Below are positions 35,136 through 44,320 of a DNA stretch of 64,000 nucleotides, in pieces; position 1 is the first letter of the stretch, and every line of letters starts with the position of its first letter. Origin of the DNA: Halospeciosus flavus (GTDB lineage Archaea > Halobacteriota > Halobacteria > Halobacteriales > Halobacteriaceae); the NCBI RefSeq assembly GCF_029814175.1, contig NZ_CP122312.1, positions 1,116,001-1,180,000 of the forward strand. Direction: 5' to 3'. The notes below the pieces were generated by a model, which did not search any database, was not told the origin of the DNA, and saw only the letters and a list, made by a program, of their open reading frames with translations. The translations under genes and the position numbers were made by a program.

Positions 35136-36505
35136 CAGTAGGTGCCGAAGTAGCTGAGTCGTCGTTTTCGTTGTCGGTGACCTATCTGTGGTATGATTCA
35201 CGCAACTGAGGCGAAACAGCTGTCTCGTGCTGCCTCGTCGCTGCTGTTCACGGGGCTCGATTTTGCTACGAAACCGAATGGATTGTATCCGAGCGAGGAC
35301 TTCGAGAAAGTCCTCGCTCGGAGTGCCTTCGACGGCGAATTCGTCCATACAACCGCGAAAGAGCTGCAGATAGCTCGCGGTGAAGACATCGATCTCCAAA
35401 ACCGGAGTCCGCTTGCGAAATCACTTCTCTATCATCTTCGTGGACTCAGCCCGGACACCATCGACGCTCAGTTCGATGGTGTCCGGGCAGTCACGTTCGC
35501 TCACGCCCGCCGACAGCGGGCGTTCGCTCGGCCGGTCGACGTCGCGTTAGACATTCACGAGTGGCTCTACTACGGCTCGGCCGAGACACCGCACGTCTGC
35601 GCGATCAATCCAGACCGTGGAACGAACCTTGCGTACGCGTTCGTTACACTCTGTATTGTCGATCCAGCCGTCCGATTCACCTTAGCGTGCGAATCGATCG
35701 AGGCGGATGACTCCCGCACCTTGCGGGAGTCTATCCGCCGACTCATCGCCACCGCACGCCAGTTCGTCCAAATCAACCGCGTTTACTGTGACCGTGGATT
35801 CTATCGAGTTGCTCTCATCGAGACATTAGCCGATCTTGACGTCGAATTCGTCGTGCGTGCGCCGAAGACAGTGGGCGTCAAGCGCGCGCTTGACGCCCAC
35901 GATGAACCCACGTTCGTCACCGACTACGAGATGGTGAGAAAGAATCCACCGACCGGACGAGTTTCGGTGACACTCGTCGTCGTCCCGCACCGCAGTCGGG
36001 ACGACGACTCGTTGTGTCTGGTGACCAATCGTGACGTCTCGGTGGAGTTCGCCGAACCGCTTGCGGAGGCGTACCGGCGTCGGTGGGGGATAGAGACGTC
36101 CTACCGGAAGATAGGTGAGTTCCTTCCGCGAACGTCGTCGCCGACGTTCGCGGTGCGGTTATTCGAGTTTCTGTTCGCTGTGGCGATGTACAACCTGTGG
36201 ATTCTGGTGTGTTTCTGTTTGGTTGAGCAGCGAGTGTTGACTGATCGACCAGCCGTCTCGACAGCCTTGTTTCGGCTGTTCGTCCTATCGCTGCCAGATG
36301 GATAGAAGAGGATGCGGCGGCTGACCCGGCTCGCCCGGGTCAGCACGCCGCTGCCGACTGGCAAGGCTTTCTGCAGCCTTCTTCAAGGGACTCAGATAGC
36401 TTGACGAGCGTATGGCTAGGAAGCAAACACCAGTAAATCGTGTTCATTTCACTCCCCTTCCCGTCGGTGGTCGATCAAATCTGTCTCGAACTTCGGCACC
36501 TACTG
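35136..36505 (+). mobile_element. ISH3-family insertion sequence inside the TnpB right-end hairpin
   Basis: 1370 bp with perfect 16-bp terminal repeats CAGTAGGTGCCGAAGT. Target duplication TAAA at 35132-35135 and 36506-36509. The insertion point is the loop of the palindromic right end. Confidence 0.9.
35193..36305 (+). CDS. ISH3-family transposase
   Basis: 370 residues, intact, ATG 35193 (MIHATEAKQLSRAASSLLFT). DDE residues: VALDIHEWLYYG, VYCDRGFYRVAL and RWGIETSYRKIGEFLPRTSS. Closest relative in the window is the transposase at 49952, which shares MxxxTEAKQxSRAAS and PRTSSPTF. Confidence 0.9.
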   Translation: MIHATEAKQLSRAASSLLFTGLDFATKPNGLYPSEDFEKVLARSAFDGEFVHTTAKELQIARGEDIDLQNRSPLAKSLLYHLRGLSPDTIDAQFDGVRAVTFAHARRQRAFARPVDVALDIHEWLYYGSAETPHVCAINPDRGTNLAYAFVTLCIVDPAVRFTLACESIEADDSRTLRESIRRLIATARQFVQINRVYCDRGFYRVALIETLADLDVEFVVRAPKTVGVKRALDAHDEPTFVTDYEMVRKNPPTGRVSVTLVVVPHRSRDDDSLCLVTNRDVSVEFAEPLAEAYRRRWGIETSYRKIGEFLPRTSSPTFAVRLFEFLFAVAMYNLWILVCFCLVEQRVLTDRPAVSTALFRLFVLSLPDG

Positions 36506-36547
36506 TAAAGCCGTGGGATTCCTTACGCAGGTGATTCAGGCGGTCGA

Positions 36548-38041
36548 TTAGACCTGAGACCCCGAAGGCAAGTTTCCCGGTGTGGTACTCTGGTTTGTGG
36601 GGTCCTCTTTGGTCGAGTGATCAGGCTGTCGCCAGCCGTGATCGTCCCACTCGAGGCGTGGCACCACTCTCTGGTCGCGGTTGTGGTCGTGGTGTCCATC
36701 CTCCGTCGTGTTCTCTCGGGAGGCCACGGGCCGTGCCATCGGCCCTTGTGCTGGAAGATCGAGATGCTGTTCGTCGGCTTGTTCACGAAGGAAGTTGACG
36801 CTCGCGGCTAAATCGCTATGGTTCTCACTGTTGCAGTCGAGACACTGAAGCAGATCTCCACTCCGGTGAACGTGTTGACTCTCACAAGTGGGACACTGCG
36901 AGGAGGTCCCGGCTTCACTCTCTTCGCGCACTGTGATGTCGTACTCGTCGCCGAGCACTTCTTGGAGTCGCCGCCGAAAACGCCCGTGAGCCCAGAAGAG
37001 GTGGGTTTTCTCGTTGACCGTCGCCGACCAATGACTCGCCCGGACATCGTCTAATTCCCCGACGATGAGTTCATCGACGTCGTGGTCGGTGAGCCACTCG
37101 CCGAGATGGCGAACGAGTGCGTCTTGAGCGTGATCACGTTGGGCATCGCGGCGTCGATACAGTTCGCGAATGCGTGGACTCGACCACTGCTCTTCGGGCA
37201 GTTCGGACTGTTGGTGGGCAATCCGTCTCGTATACTCGTGGAAGCGCTCGAAGAGCGGGCGGCCGTGGAACAGGAGTTGCTGGCCGGTCGAGGTTGTGAC
37301 GGCGGCGAGATTATTCGCGCCGATATCCACCGCTGCAACCGTCCCCTCGCCGCGAGAACTGGTTGCCAGTGTAGTGGAAAAGCTTGACTGTCGACGGTGA
37401 GGTTGGTGGTTCTCGTCGCCGACAGTCTGGTGTGCGGTGAACGACTCGGCGTCGCGATCGTACACAATCTCCAACCGACCCTGCTTGCCCGTCCAATGCG
37501 GCCTCCCGCGTACTTCGAGGCGTAACCGCTCGTGGTGCCCCAGTCCATAGGCCTCTTTGAGTTCCATCCCGACCGGGATTTCGACCCGACTCCGCTTGCC
37601 TAACTCCAGCGTATACTGGTCGTTCCGGATGACCGTGTGCAACACTCGCTGCTCGCCATCCTTCCAGTATCCTGGCGGCGACGGTTTGTCCGTGACCGAC
37701 TCATTCTCGGGATCTCGATATTTCGAGAGTAACTTGAAGAACGATTTCCACGTCGACCAGTTCTTCTGGACGAGTTGCTGGGGCGTACTCGAACTGAGGA
37801 CCTGTTTGTAGCGTTGCCGGAATTTCTCCTGGGTGGTCGCGCCTTTGACTGCCGTCCGCAGCTCGCCGACCGGCACTCGCTGATCGGCGTTCTCTCGAAC
37901 GTTGAAGAGTGCTTGGCGGCGCTCGTAATTTACCTCGTTGTAACAGGCAGCCGACGCATCCAACAGTTCGAGCAATAGGCATCGCTCTCGCTGTGAGCGT
38001 GCCCGTAGCTCGAACGTATTGGTGCGCCGCATCATCAACCT
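36548..38041 (-). CDS. tnpB: TnpB RNA-guided nuclease-like protein, copy 2
   Basis: About 497 residues from MMRRTNTFELRA; the ORF extends to 38074. Nearly identical to copy 1 with RuvC-I VAAVDIGANNLAAV, zinc ribbon CPTCESQHVH and CLDCNSENHS, and RuvC-III HSDLAASVNF. RuvC-II region reads DELIVGELDD, with a Glu where copy 1 has Lys. The right-end RNA region downstream is broken by the ISH3-family element, so the guide RNA of this copy may be affected. Confidence 0.85.
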   Translation of the reverse strand, partial: RLMMRRTNTFELRARSQRERCLLLELLDASAACYNEVNYERRQALFNVRENADQRVPVGELRTAVKGATTQEKFRQRYKQVLSSSTPQQLVQKNWSTWKSFFKLLSKYRDPENESVTDKPSPPGYWKDGEQRVLHTVIRNDQYTLELGKRSRVEIPVGMELKEAYGLGHHERLRLEVRGRPHWTGKQGRLEIVYDRDAESFTAHQTVGDENHQPHRRQSSFSTTLATSSRGEGTVAAVDIGANNLAAVTTSTGQQLLFHGRPLFERFHEYTRRIAHQQSELPEEQWSSPRIRELYRRRDAQRDHAQDALVRHLGEWLTDHDVDELIVGELDDVRASHWSATVNEKTHLFWAHGRFRRRLQEVLGDEYDITVREESEAGTSSQCPTCESQHVHRSGDLLQCLDCNSENHSDLAASVNFLREQADEQHLDLPAQGPMARPVASRENTTEDGHHDHNRDQRVVPRLEWDDHGWRQPDHSTKEDPTNQSTTPGNLPSGSQV

Positions 38042-38173
38042 ATACGATTCCCCTAAGGAAAACCATTCCGACATCGACCCAGAGAATCACGGCCGGCCAC
38101 AGAATATGGTAATCGAGACAGTGCCTATCGCTTGGACCCACGACTGAAGTCGTGGGCTTCCGCTAATACTCTG

Positions 38174-38659
38174 TCACGATAGCCGAGCCTTGAGAGAGAT
38201 ATTCTCAGCGCAGGAAAACTGGTGTGGGGGAGGTATCTCGATTCTCGAAATACCCCGGGACCAGACGGGATGCAACACCCCTTTTTCGAGTTGTAAATCA
38301 TATAGGGTAGTGTAAGGGGGCGTGAGTCAAATCCCCAAAATACGCCGATAGACGCCCAAAAAGGCGCTAAACACTCGAAAAGACCCCACCCCGAGAACTC
38401 GACGACGCCGACCGCAGACAAACGAAACGTACTCTCCGTTGACGGCGCCGACCCGGAATCCGTCGTCCAGATACCGACGGTCGAGCGGTCACTTCGACGC
38501 CGAGATACAGCTCGCCGAGACGAGTTCCCTAGTCAGAGCCAAAACTCGTCAGCGCTCCGTCTGACGAAGTTTCAAGGACTTACCCCTCCGACAGAGAACT
38601 GCAGAGGCACAGTCGGTCCCTGTCTGGCACCCTGGTCCCTTCTCCCCCTTCTGTACACC
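38174..38659. other. Spacer with ORB-like elements
   Basis: No supported gene. It holds ACACCCCTTTTTCGAGTTG at 38274-38292, and AACACTCGAAAAGACCCCAC at 38370-38389, the latter identical to an element of the orc1 origin at 51978. The two are about 80 bp apart in opposite orientation. Probably a small relic of, or recruited copy from, a replication origin. Confidence 0.5.
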
Positions 38660-39166
38660 TCACTTGAGTCGGTGCTTTCCCGCCAATCCGACGCCGACGA
38701 GGAACAACCCACCGCCCAACACGAGCAATCCGCCACCAATGTATAGCGGCAGGCTGCTACTCATAGGACCCACCTGTTCGGTCTGCTGGCTCGTCTGCAA
38801 TGCGTAGGTCTCGCCCTCGTAGTGTATAGCGTAGCACCCGTACCCACGGGTGATGTGATCGTCAATGAAGTGGAAATCCGGTGCCGTCGCCACCTCATTT
38901 TCGACGACATATTTCCCGTCCGCGAGTGCCCGCTGGAAGTGCCGTTGACCCGTTTCCGAGAGGTTGTGGTAGTCGACGCGGAACTCCTCGACGCCGTCGA
39001 CATCACCGCTCTCGTGGACGACATTCGCGCAGTAGGAGTCCCCACTCTCGATCGAGTACACGTAGTCGGTGTCCCACTCGGCCATCAGCAATCCGACGAA
39101 CGGAACGGCAGCTGCCGACAGGAGGAGGATGGCGCCGACGAGGGCCAGGGCGGTCGACCGCTTCAC
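38660..39166 (-). CDS. DUF7979-type membrane protein
   Basis: 168 residues from GTG 39166: N-terminal helix STALALVGAILLLSAAAVPF, an exposed domain (YSIESGDSYCANVVHESGDV, YHNLSETGQRHFQRALADGK, PDFHFIDDHITRGYGCYAIH) and a C-terminal helix pair (PLYIGGGLLVLGGGLFLVGV). The NLSxxGQxxFxxAL segment is typical of DUF7979. Single gene, role unknown. The ORF extends upstream only as an antisense shadow. Confidence 0.7.
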   Translation of the reverse strand: MKRSTALALVGAILLLSAAAVPFVGLLMAEWDTDYVYSIESGDSYCANVVHESGDVDGVEEFRVDYHNLSETGQRHFQRALADGKYVVENEVATAPDFHFIDDHITRGYGCYAIHYEGETYALQTSQQTEQVGPMSSSLPLYIGGGLLVLGGGLFLVGVGLAGKHRLK

Positions 39167-39274
39167 TAACAAAAAGTGTGACAGTATCCGGTATGGGCTT
39201 TCTGGATACTCGTCGAATACCGACTGTCGTCCCGGCGACCGAAGATTGATGGACGGTCCACCAACAGTTCGTGT

Positions 39275-39457
39275 ATGTCCCACGAACACGGACTCGAGGC
39301 CGGCGACGAGATCCGCGATATCGGATTCGGCGAGCTCAGCACGGTCCGAGAGGTCGGCGAGGAGGGCGACGTCTTCTGGGAAGCGGACCGCAAGGACGGG
39401 GAGTCCGCAAACCAAGTCGCTGCCCGACTGGAGAGTGGGCGCTACGAAATCGTCTGA
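39275..39457 (+). CDS. Small acidic protein of unknown function
   Basis: 60 residues, MSHEHGLEAGDEIRDIGFGE, strongly acidic and haloarchaeal in composition, probably a small beta barrel (IRDIGFGELSTVREVGEEGD). Preceded by a short spacer with no clear signal. No family recognised. Confidence 0.5.
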   Translation: MSHEHGLEAGDEIRDIGFGELSTVREVGEEGDVFWEADRKDGESANQVAARLESGRYEIV

Positions 39458-39641
39458 GCGCGGCACGATCGCTTTGCCGAATGCGTTTCGTCGGGAGACA
39501 GGCAACGACGAGAGGGTCGTCGTCCATCGTCCCACGAGAAAACCGACACCCGAATTCTTCGAGCAAAGCGCCAATTCCCGTACGAGCGGGTAGCTCCGCC
39601 ACCAGAGAGTATATGGCGTTGTCGCAGCAACTGTGCAGGCA

Positions 39642-39797
39642 GTGCCGAAGTGCCAAAACTGTGAATCCTTCGTGACCGCAGACTACGCACGAGTATTCAC
39701 TCCCGACGGCGTCGAACAGCCACGGGTCTGCCCGAACTGTGCAGACAAGATACGCGACGGCGCAGGTGTCCGCGAAGCCCGGAGCAAGCGCCGTTAG
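39642..39797 (+). CDS. DUF7563-type small zinc-binding protein
   Basis: 51 residues from GTG 39642: VPKCQNCESFVTADYARVFT, then PDGVEQPRVCPNCADKIRDG and an Arg-rich end. Two CxxC pairs make a zinc ribbon. This is the common haloarchaeal DUF7563 mini-protein. An upstream in-frame GTG at 39633 is possible. A decayed copy lies at 40741. Confidence 0.75.
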   Translation: MPKCQNCESFVTADYARVFTPDGVEQPRVCPNCADKIRDGAGVREARSKRR

Positions 39798-39908
39798 CGA
39801 ATTGCTGAACGCTCTCTAGTTGAGGGGCAGCCTGAACCGAACTCGAAAAGAATGCTGTGTTCTGAGCGGACTTCTCGGAACCACTCAGCACTCTACTCGC
39901 CGTCGCGT

Positions 39909-40703
39909 CTAGCCCTCTTGCTGAACGGGCTTGAGGAGCGGCTTCTTGTCCTCGGCCGGAATGTCGCCCCATTTGACCGTGCCTTTCGAGGCGATGTTGT
40001 CGGGCTGCATCGGCGGCGAAGAGAGGACAAGGGCGGCCGTGAACTCGGGCGGGCGAGAGTGCTCGCTGCCTGGGGCTTCGCCAACAGACTTGGCACCCGG
40101 GCCAGTCGCCGACCCCACGACGATGCGCCCGACCATCCCGTAGACCTCGTGTGGAGCACACATGATGTCGTGGACCCCCTCCGTCTCGAAGGTGTATAGC
40201 CAGTAGTCGCCTGGGGTGAGGATCGGCGAGGAGAACGCCGGGACGCCGTCCGGAACACGCTGGTTGTATCCGAAGCCTGGGTGGTAGGCGTTGACGTTGT
40301 GGTGTGGCGTGGCGATGTTGAACTGGACGGTATCGCCCACGTCAATCTTCAGGCCCGTCGGCTCGAAGAAGAACTCGGGAATCCACGCGTCCTGTCGCGG
40401 CCTGAAGACCAGATTGACGGTGTGGTCGGGCTCGACCGGTTTGGACTCGCCGGCGGTTCCGATGTAGCCAAACCGGGGATCGATACTCTCGGCATCTTGC
40501 TGTTTGGTGGTCTGCATTGTCGTCGTCTGTGTCGACGTCGAAGTCGTAGTCGTCTGGGAGTTCGAAGCGGAGCAACCGGCAACCGTCGGTATCGCCGCAG
40601 CACCGAGCGCCGTGAGTAGTTGGCGGCGTCTCGGAGCCAGCCGGTCCGATGCGTCGTCCCCTGTGTTTTGGTCTGCCATACCGGCGTCCAACGTGTTAGA
40701 CAT
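39909..40703 (-). CDS. Tat-exported cupredoxin lipoprotein (halocyanin-like)
   Basis: 264 residues. Twin-arginine signal (APRRRQLLTALGAAAIPTVA) with lipobox VAGC, Thr/Gln-rich linker, then a plastocyanin-type domain: VNLVFRPRQDAWIPEFFFEP, GDTVQFNIATPHHNVNAYHP (first copper His) and FETEGVHDIMCAPHEVYGMV (Cys, His, Met ligands). It should bind type I copper and carry electrons at the outer membrane face. A 40-residue extension follows. ATG 40703 or 40679 are both possible starts. Confidence 0.85.
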   Translation of the reverse strand: MSNTLDAGMADQNTGDDASDRLAPRRRQLLTALGAAAIPTVAGCSASNSQTTTTSTSTQTTTMQTTKQQDAESIDPRFGYIGTAGESKPVEPDHTVNLVFRPRQDAWIPEFFFEPTGLKIDVGDTVQFNIATPHHNVNAYHPGFGYNQRVPDGVPAFSSPILTPGDYWLYTFETEGVHDIMCAPHEVYGMVGRIVVGSATGPGAKSVGEAPGSEHSRPPEFTAALVLSSPPMQPDNIASKGTVKWGDIPAEDKKPLLKPVQQEG

Positions 40704-40740
40704 TCACCACTTAGAAGTGTCGATGCCCTAAGGAAAGATG

Positions 40741-40863
40741 ACTGTGTACACGTAGGTGTTCTCTCCCGACGGCGTCGAACAACCACGAGTCTGTCCGGGC
40801 AGTGCGAACGAGATACGCGACGGCGTCGGTGTCCGAGAAGTACGAGGCAGGTATCGTCAGGTC
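40741..40863 (+). pseudogene. Decayed DUF7563 copy
   Basis: After an in-frame stop (TVYT-stop) the sequence reads VFSPDGVEQPRVCPGSANEI and RDGVGVREVRG, matching the gene at 39642 closely but with the second CxxC changed to CPGS. No start codon and no zinc ligands, so non-functional. It is a dispersed duplicate left beside the cupredoxin gene. Confidence 0.65.
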
Positions 40864-40899
40864 TCTCGCGACTTCCGTCGTACCGAGCCGTTTCTCGAC

Positions 40900-41845
40900 A
40901 CCGCGGTATCTGATCGGATTTTTGGCCTAATTAGTTAGGCAGGTCTTCTTTTCCCCTTCAGCCTGTATTCAGTATTGCCGCGACACTCTCCCCCCAGACC
41001 GTGCGACCAGGCAACTTCGCGGCGTGTGACACTCCTTTCCCTCTCCCCCTTCGCTATCTGTCAACTAGTGATCATTCTGATTGTCGATTTACTAGATAGT
41101 CAAGAATAGTAATCAAATGGCCACCAGATTAATATGCTGAACTAGGAATGCCTAGATGGCTCCGGTGAAGCCGTCGACAGGCATCCGTCGGATCTTGGGG
41201 GAGAGGACGACGAATGCCGCTGGCGTCTTCTCCGGAGCCAATCGTCGACGCAAAGAAATCATTTAGCTGTCGTGTTCTGAATACGGACGAGTGACTGTTC
41301 AGCGGTGTCGACAAGACAGAGTCTGGCCCAACGCGTTCAGCAGAGAGAACGGACCAGCCACTGTCCACGACGACGCCACGGTGTTGACGTCGAAGCCTCG
41401 GTGTCGCGATATCTCTGGAGTACGCAGTTCGACAGGCCGCGTCGACGGCGATGAGGCAATTCCGAGAAACTCGTCGTGTGCAACCTGATCGAGAATTTCG
41501 ACAGCGTACTCCGAGCGGTACACGAGTACGGCTCTACGAGGAAAGTGCTGCCTTCGAACAGACGATGGAAGGCCAAATGCCCCATCCCGGGCCAGGTTGC
41601 AGGGGCAATCCAGAGTCGTGAGCGATACGACGATGGTAGGCTTCGATAGTTCGAAGGCAGCACCTGAAACCTCTTGACGAACCCACTTCAAAGAATATAG
41701 TGTAATCTGATACTTTCTGTGGAATTGCGAGAAGTGGCTCGGTGAGGTTGATTGAGAGCCCCGAGCGTCCCGGTAGTCGTGTGGGGATTCAGTTCGACCG
41801 GCCCGTATTTCGTGCGGCGGCATGCCGAACGCCCGAAGCTGCGGA
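40900..41845. other. About 0.95 kb without a supported gene
   Basis: ORFs on both strands have shadow-like composition. An AT-rich stretch at 41075-41135 contains GTCGATTTACTAGATAGTC. I find no protein family, RNA gene or clear inverted terminal repeat. Confidence 0.4.
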
Positions 41846-42235
41846 CTACTCGAGGTCGAGAGTCTGTCGACACTCAAGAATGAATCCCGCGAGGCTCCGT
41901 GCGGCGTCGCGTTCAAGCGCGATGATCACTCCCTCTGAGGGGGACTCCTGGATGACCGTGAATACTCCGCCTTCGTAGAGTTCGATCATCGCGTCGAACT
42001 CCCCGAAGGGGCTATCAGGTTGGCGAAGCGGTTCGCGCCGGCGAGCCTTCCCGACGACCGACTCTGCACGCTGTTCGGCACGCTCTCGGGGCAAATCCTC
42101 CCTGCGATAGATGATCTCCCAGTCCTCTTCTGTGAACGCGACGGCCGTCCGGAAGTAGTCGCCTGCCTGCTCCTCCACGTAGTCGACGAGTTCGCGGTGT
42201 GGCCGACTCGACATACCTGAAGCCGGTTGTGCCAT
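41846..42235 (-). CDS. DUF7522-like haloarchaeal protein
   Basis: 129 residues, MAQPASGMSSRPHRELVDYV, helical N-terminus (ELVDYVEEQAGDYFRTAVAF), then the strand EEDWEIIYRREDLPRERAEQ and a beta region MIELYEGGVFTVIQESPSEG. This order matches the DUF7522 family of small haloarchaeal proteins. Starts at 42262, 42235 and 42214 are all in frame. Unknown role. Confidence 0.6.
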   Translation of the reverse strand: MAQPASGMSSRPHRELVDYVEEQAGDYFRTAVAFTEEDWEIIYRREDLPRERAEQRAESVVGKARRREPLRQPDSPFGEFDAMIELYEGGVFTVIQESPSEGVIIALERDAARSLAGFILECRQTLDLE

Positions 42236-42575
42236 TGTCTTAGGTGTCCCGGCGACGAGCACACTTCTCGATGACGCTGTCTCTCAGCAGGAACAGTGGC
42301 CGCCCTGGAAGGAGCCCATCCAACTGCACGCTCCGTTCCCCTGGAGAGGTCGCAGCGTCGTGTTTCCAGGGCGGCATTGTTGGTTTCTCACGGCTACTAT
42401 TTGAAGCATTGTGTGTCTATCCGACAATATTCTCCCCGTGTATTCTTCGGTGATCTTGATGGCCTTCTGGAAGTCTGGAAGTCTGGAAGTGCACTCCTCT
42501 CGCTCGCTTGGACGAAATTGACTGCGGCGGAAACTTCTTGCAGGCACCGCCACAACGTCCACGTACTACCCACTC

Positions 42576-42728
42576 ATGTCCGAAAAATCGATACTCGGTA
42601 CTTGCCCGGACTGTGGTCGCGAACTTTCGAGGGCTGCAGTCCTCCTGGAGTGGGAGGAAGCCGACGGCGACGGCATCTTCGCCGAGTGTATGGACTGCGA
42701 CGACGTCGTCCGCCCGGTACTCGAGTGA
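42576..42728 (+). CDS. Small zinc-ribbon protein (DUF7837-like)
   Basis: 50 residues, MSEKSILGTCPDCGRELSRA then VLLEWEEADGDGIFAECMDC and DDVVRPVLE. CPDCG and CMDCD give a two-pair zinc site. Too short for usual ORF thresholds but with clear start, stop and composition. Likely a nucleic-acid or protein adaptor; no known function. Confidence 0.7.
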   Translation: MSEKSILGTCPDCGRELSRAAVLLEWEEADGDGIFAECMDCDDVVRPVLE

Positions 42729-42926
42729 ATATTTCCCAGCCACGCGACAGAGCCTCTTGAAGGTCCTAAGCACTGGCCGATCGCTGACTGCGTCATCGGG
42801 GCAGGAGGCGCCGTCCACGGCACGACCACATAGCGAGCGCCAGCACTAATCGATGTCCCGAACGACGGCTACGACTCGAAGAACCACTCAGCGCTGAGCA
42901 CGGAATTTTCGAGAGTTGCGACTTGT

Positions 42927-42999
42927 CGGCGACGACATCTCCACAGGAACAGGCGTCCGCGCCTCCATATCTACGCCTTATCGCGAGAACTACTTAAAG
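42927..42999 (+). repeat. 73-bp direct repeat, copy A (upstream of epimerase)
   Basis: Starts CGGCGACGA, contains TCCACAGGAACAGG and ends GAGAACTACTTAAAG, 68 of 73 bases identical to copy B at 44053-44125. The AT-rich end CTACTTAAAG looks like a TATA box, so the repeat may carry a promoter. Confidence 0.75.
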
Positions 43000-43102
43000 G
43001 AATTCGTGGGTACACTTGACGCCTCGCGAGACCGCACCACTCTGGACCCTCGCTGTACGCGAGGAAACCTCTTTGGTGTTGGTAGACAGACACACGCACG
43101 GA

Positions 43103-44011
43103 ATGAACGAGTTCGAACACGACGTCGAAACAGTGGTCGTGACAGGCGCGACGGGGAGCGTCGGGTCCTGGGTGAGCGACCACCTCGCGAACAACGATAT
43201 CGAGGTCGTCGGCATCGACTTCGAGCGCCCAGCAGAGACCCGGACGAATCTTCGATTTCGCGATATCGACCTGCGCGACCAGGCCGAAGTCTGGGAGACG
43301 TTTCACGAGATCCAGCCCGACGCCGTCGTCCACTGTGCCGGGCTCTCGGACCTCATGGATACACCCGGGACGCGTGTGTTCCAGAACAACACAGAAAGTA
43401 CGTACAACGCACTCGTCGCCGCGGCACGCGTCGACGCCGAGATTGTCTGGATGTCCTCACAAGCGACATACGGTGCGCTCTTCGCCGAGGAGCCGTGGGT
43501 TCCGGACTACCTGCCCATCGACGAGGAACATCCGACGCGACCGGAAGATCCCTACGGCCTCTCGAAAGTCTGTGGCGAGGAAATTGCGAAGACGGTCGCC
43601 CGCCGCTACGACGTTCCGGTGACGACGCTACGGGCGGCGACGATCCATACGCCGGATGGCCAGCATACACGCCCGCCCAAAGAAGACGTCTCACTCGAGA
43701 GCGACGACGTCCGTGGGAACTTCGGCTCCTACGTGGACGTTCGGGACGTCGCGGAGATGGTCGAGGCCGTGTTTGCGGCCGACTTCGAGGGCTACGAGAC
43801 GTTCATCTGTGCGGCCGATACGAACATCCTCGGTCCGCCCACGACGGAAATCGTCGAGATGATCTGCGGGACAGTCCCCGACCAGTGTGACCTCGAAGGC
43901 CAGGAGGCAGCCCTCTCGAACGCGAAAGCCAAGTCCGTCCTCGGGTGGGAACCGGTCCACTCGCGTACCGTCCCCGAGCCGGGCGAGAAAGTCGACCTCG
44001 GGTGGCGCTAG
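43103..44011 (+). CDS. NAD-dependent epimerase/dehydratase (SDR extended type)
   Basis: 302 residues from ATG 43103. Rossmann motif VTGATGSVGSWVSDHL, Asp of the second strand in GIDFERP, active-site SSQ and YGLSKVCGEE (YxxxK), and a C-terminal substrate domain. Sequence layout is that of nucleotide-sugar epimerases or related haloarchaeal SDR enzymes; the sugar cannot be predicted. The frame is open to a TTG at 43016. The gene is alone, bracketed by 73-bp direct repeats. Confidence 0.85.
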   Translation: MNEFEHDVETVVVTGATGSVGSWVSDHLANNDIEVVGIDFERPAETRTNLRFRDIDLRDQAEVWETFHEIQPDAVVHCAGLSDLMDTPGTRVFQNNTESTYNALVAAARVDAEIVWMSSQATYGALFAEEPWVPDYLPIDEEHPTRPEDPYGLSKVCGEEIAKTVARRYDVPVTTLRAATIHTPDGQHTRPPKEDVSLESDDVRGNFGSYVDVRDVAEMVEAVFAADFEGYETFICAADTNILGPPTTEIVEMICGTVPDQCDLEGQEAALSNAKAKSVLGWEPVHSRTVPEPGEKVDLGWR

Positions 44012-44320
44012 TCGCTGGAGTTCGGTCGTCTTTTTCGGGTGTCGCGACTCGGCGGCGACGAGGTATCCACAGGAACAGGCGTCCGCGCCTCCATATCTAC
44101 ACCTTGTCGCGAGAACTACTTAAAGAGATTCACGATATTCGTTCAGAGCAATTAGCCCGAATCGGGTGAGGAGAATAGTCGGTCCTACAGGGTCAGGATG
44201 AATCCGATACGGAGACTGCTTGCCTACTGTATCTCGAGATGCTGTTCGAGTGTATGGAAGCCAGTCGAATATGCGTCGAGGAGACAGAGTGTCTATCGGC
44301 ACGGACTCAGGCTGGGCCAT
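44012..44320. other. Spacer containing repeat copy B, no gene
   Basis: Apart from the direct repeat at 44053-44125 nothing is recognised. The TATA-like end of the repeat is not followed by a convincing reading frame here. Confidence 0.4.
44053..44125 (+). repeat. 73-bp direct repeat, copy B (downstream of epimerase)
   Basis: Same sequence as copy A with five substitutions, same orientation, 1126 bp apart. Confidence 0.75.

Larger units (their letters stand above)
35115..38173 (-). mobile_element. TnpB-only IS200/IS605-type element (copy 2), interrupted by an ISH3-family element
   Basis: The left end at 38173 reads CAGAGTATTAGCGGAAG after target GTGA (minus strand). The right end at 35115 reads GGATGTCA. 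Without the 1370-bp insertion and its 4-bp duplication the element is 1685 bp, matching copy 1. The right-end hairpin CCCACGGC/GCCGTGGG is split at its loop by the ISH3-family element. Confidence 0.85.

Noticed and set aside
41299..41916. 205-aa minus-strand ORF
   Set aside because: No domain, non-acidic composition, overlaps a real gene on the same strand at 41846, no plausible start signal.
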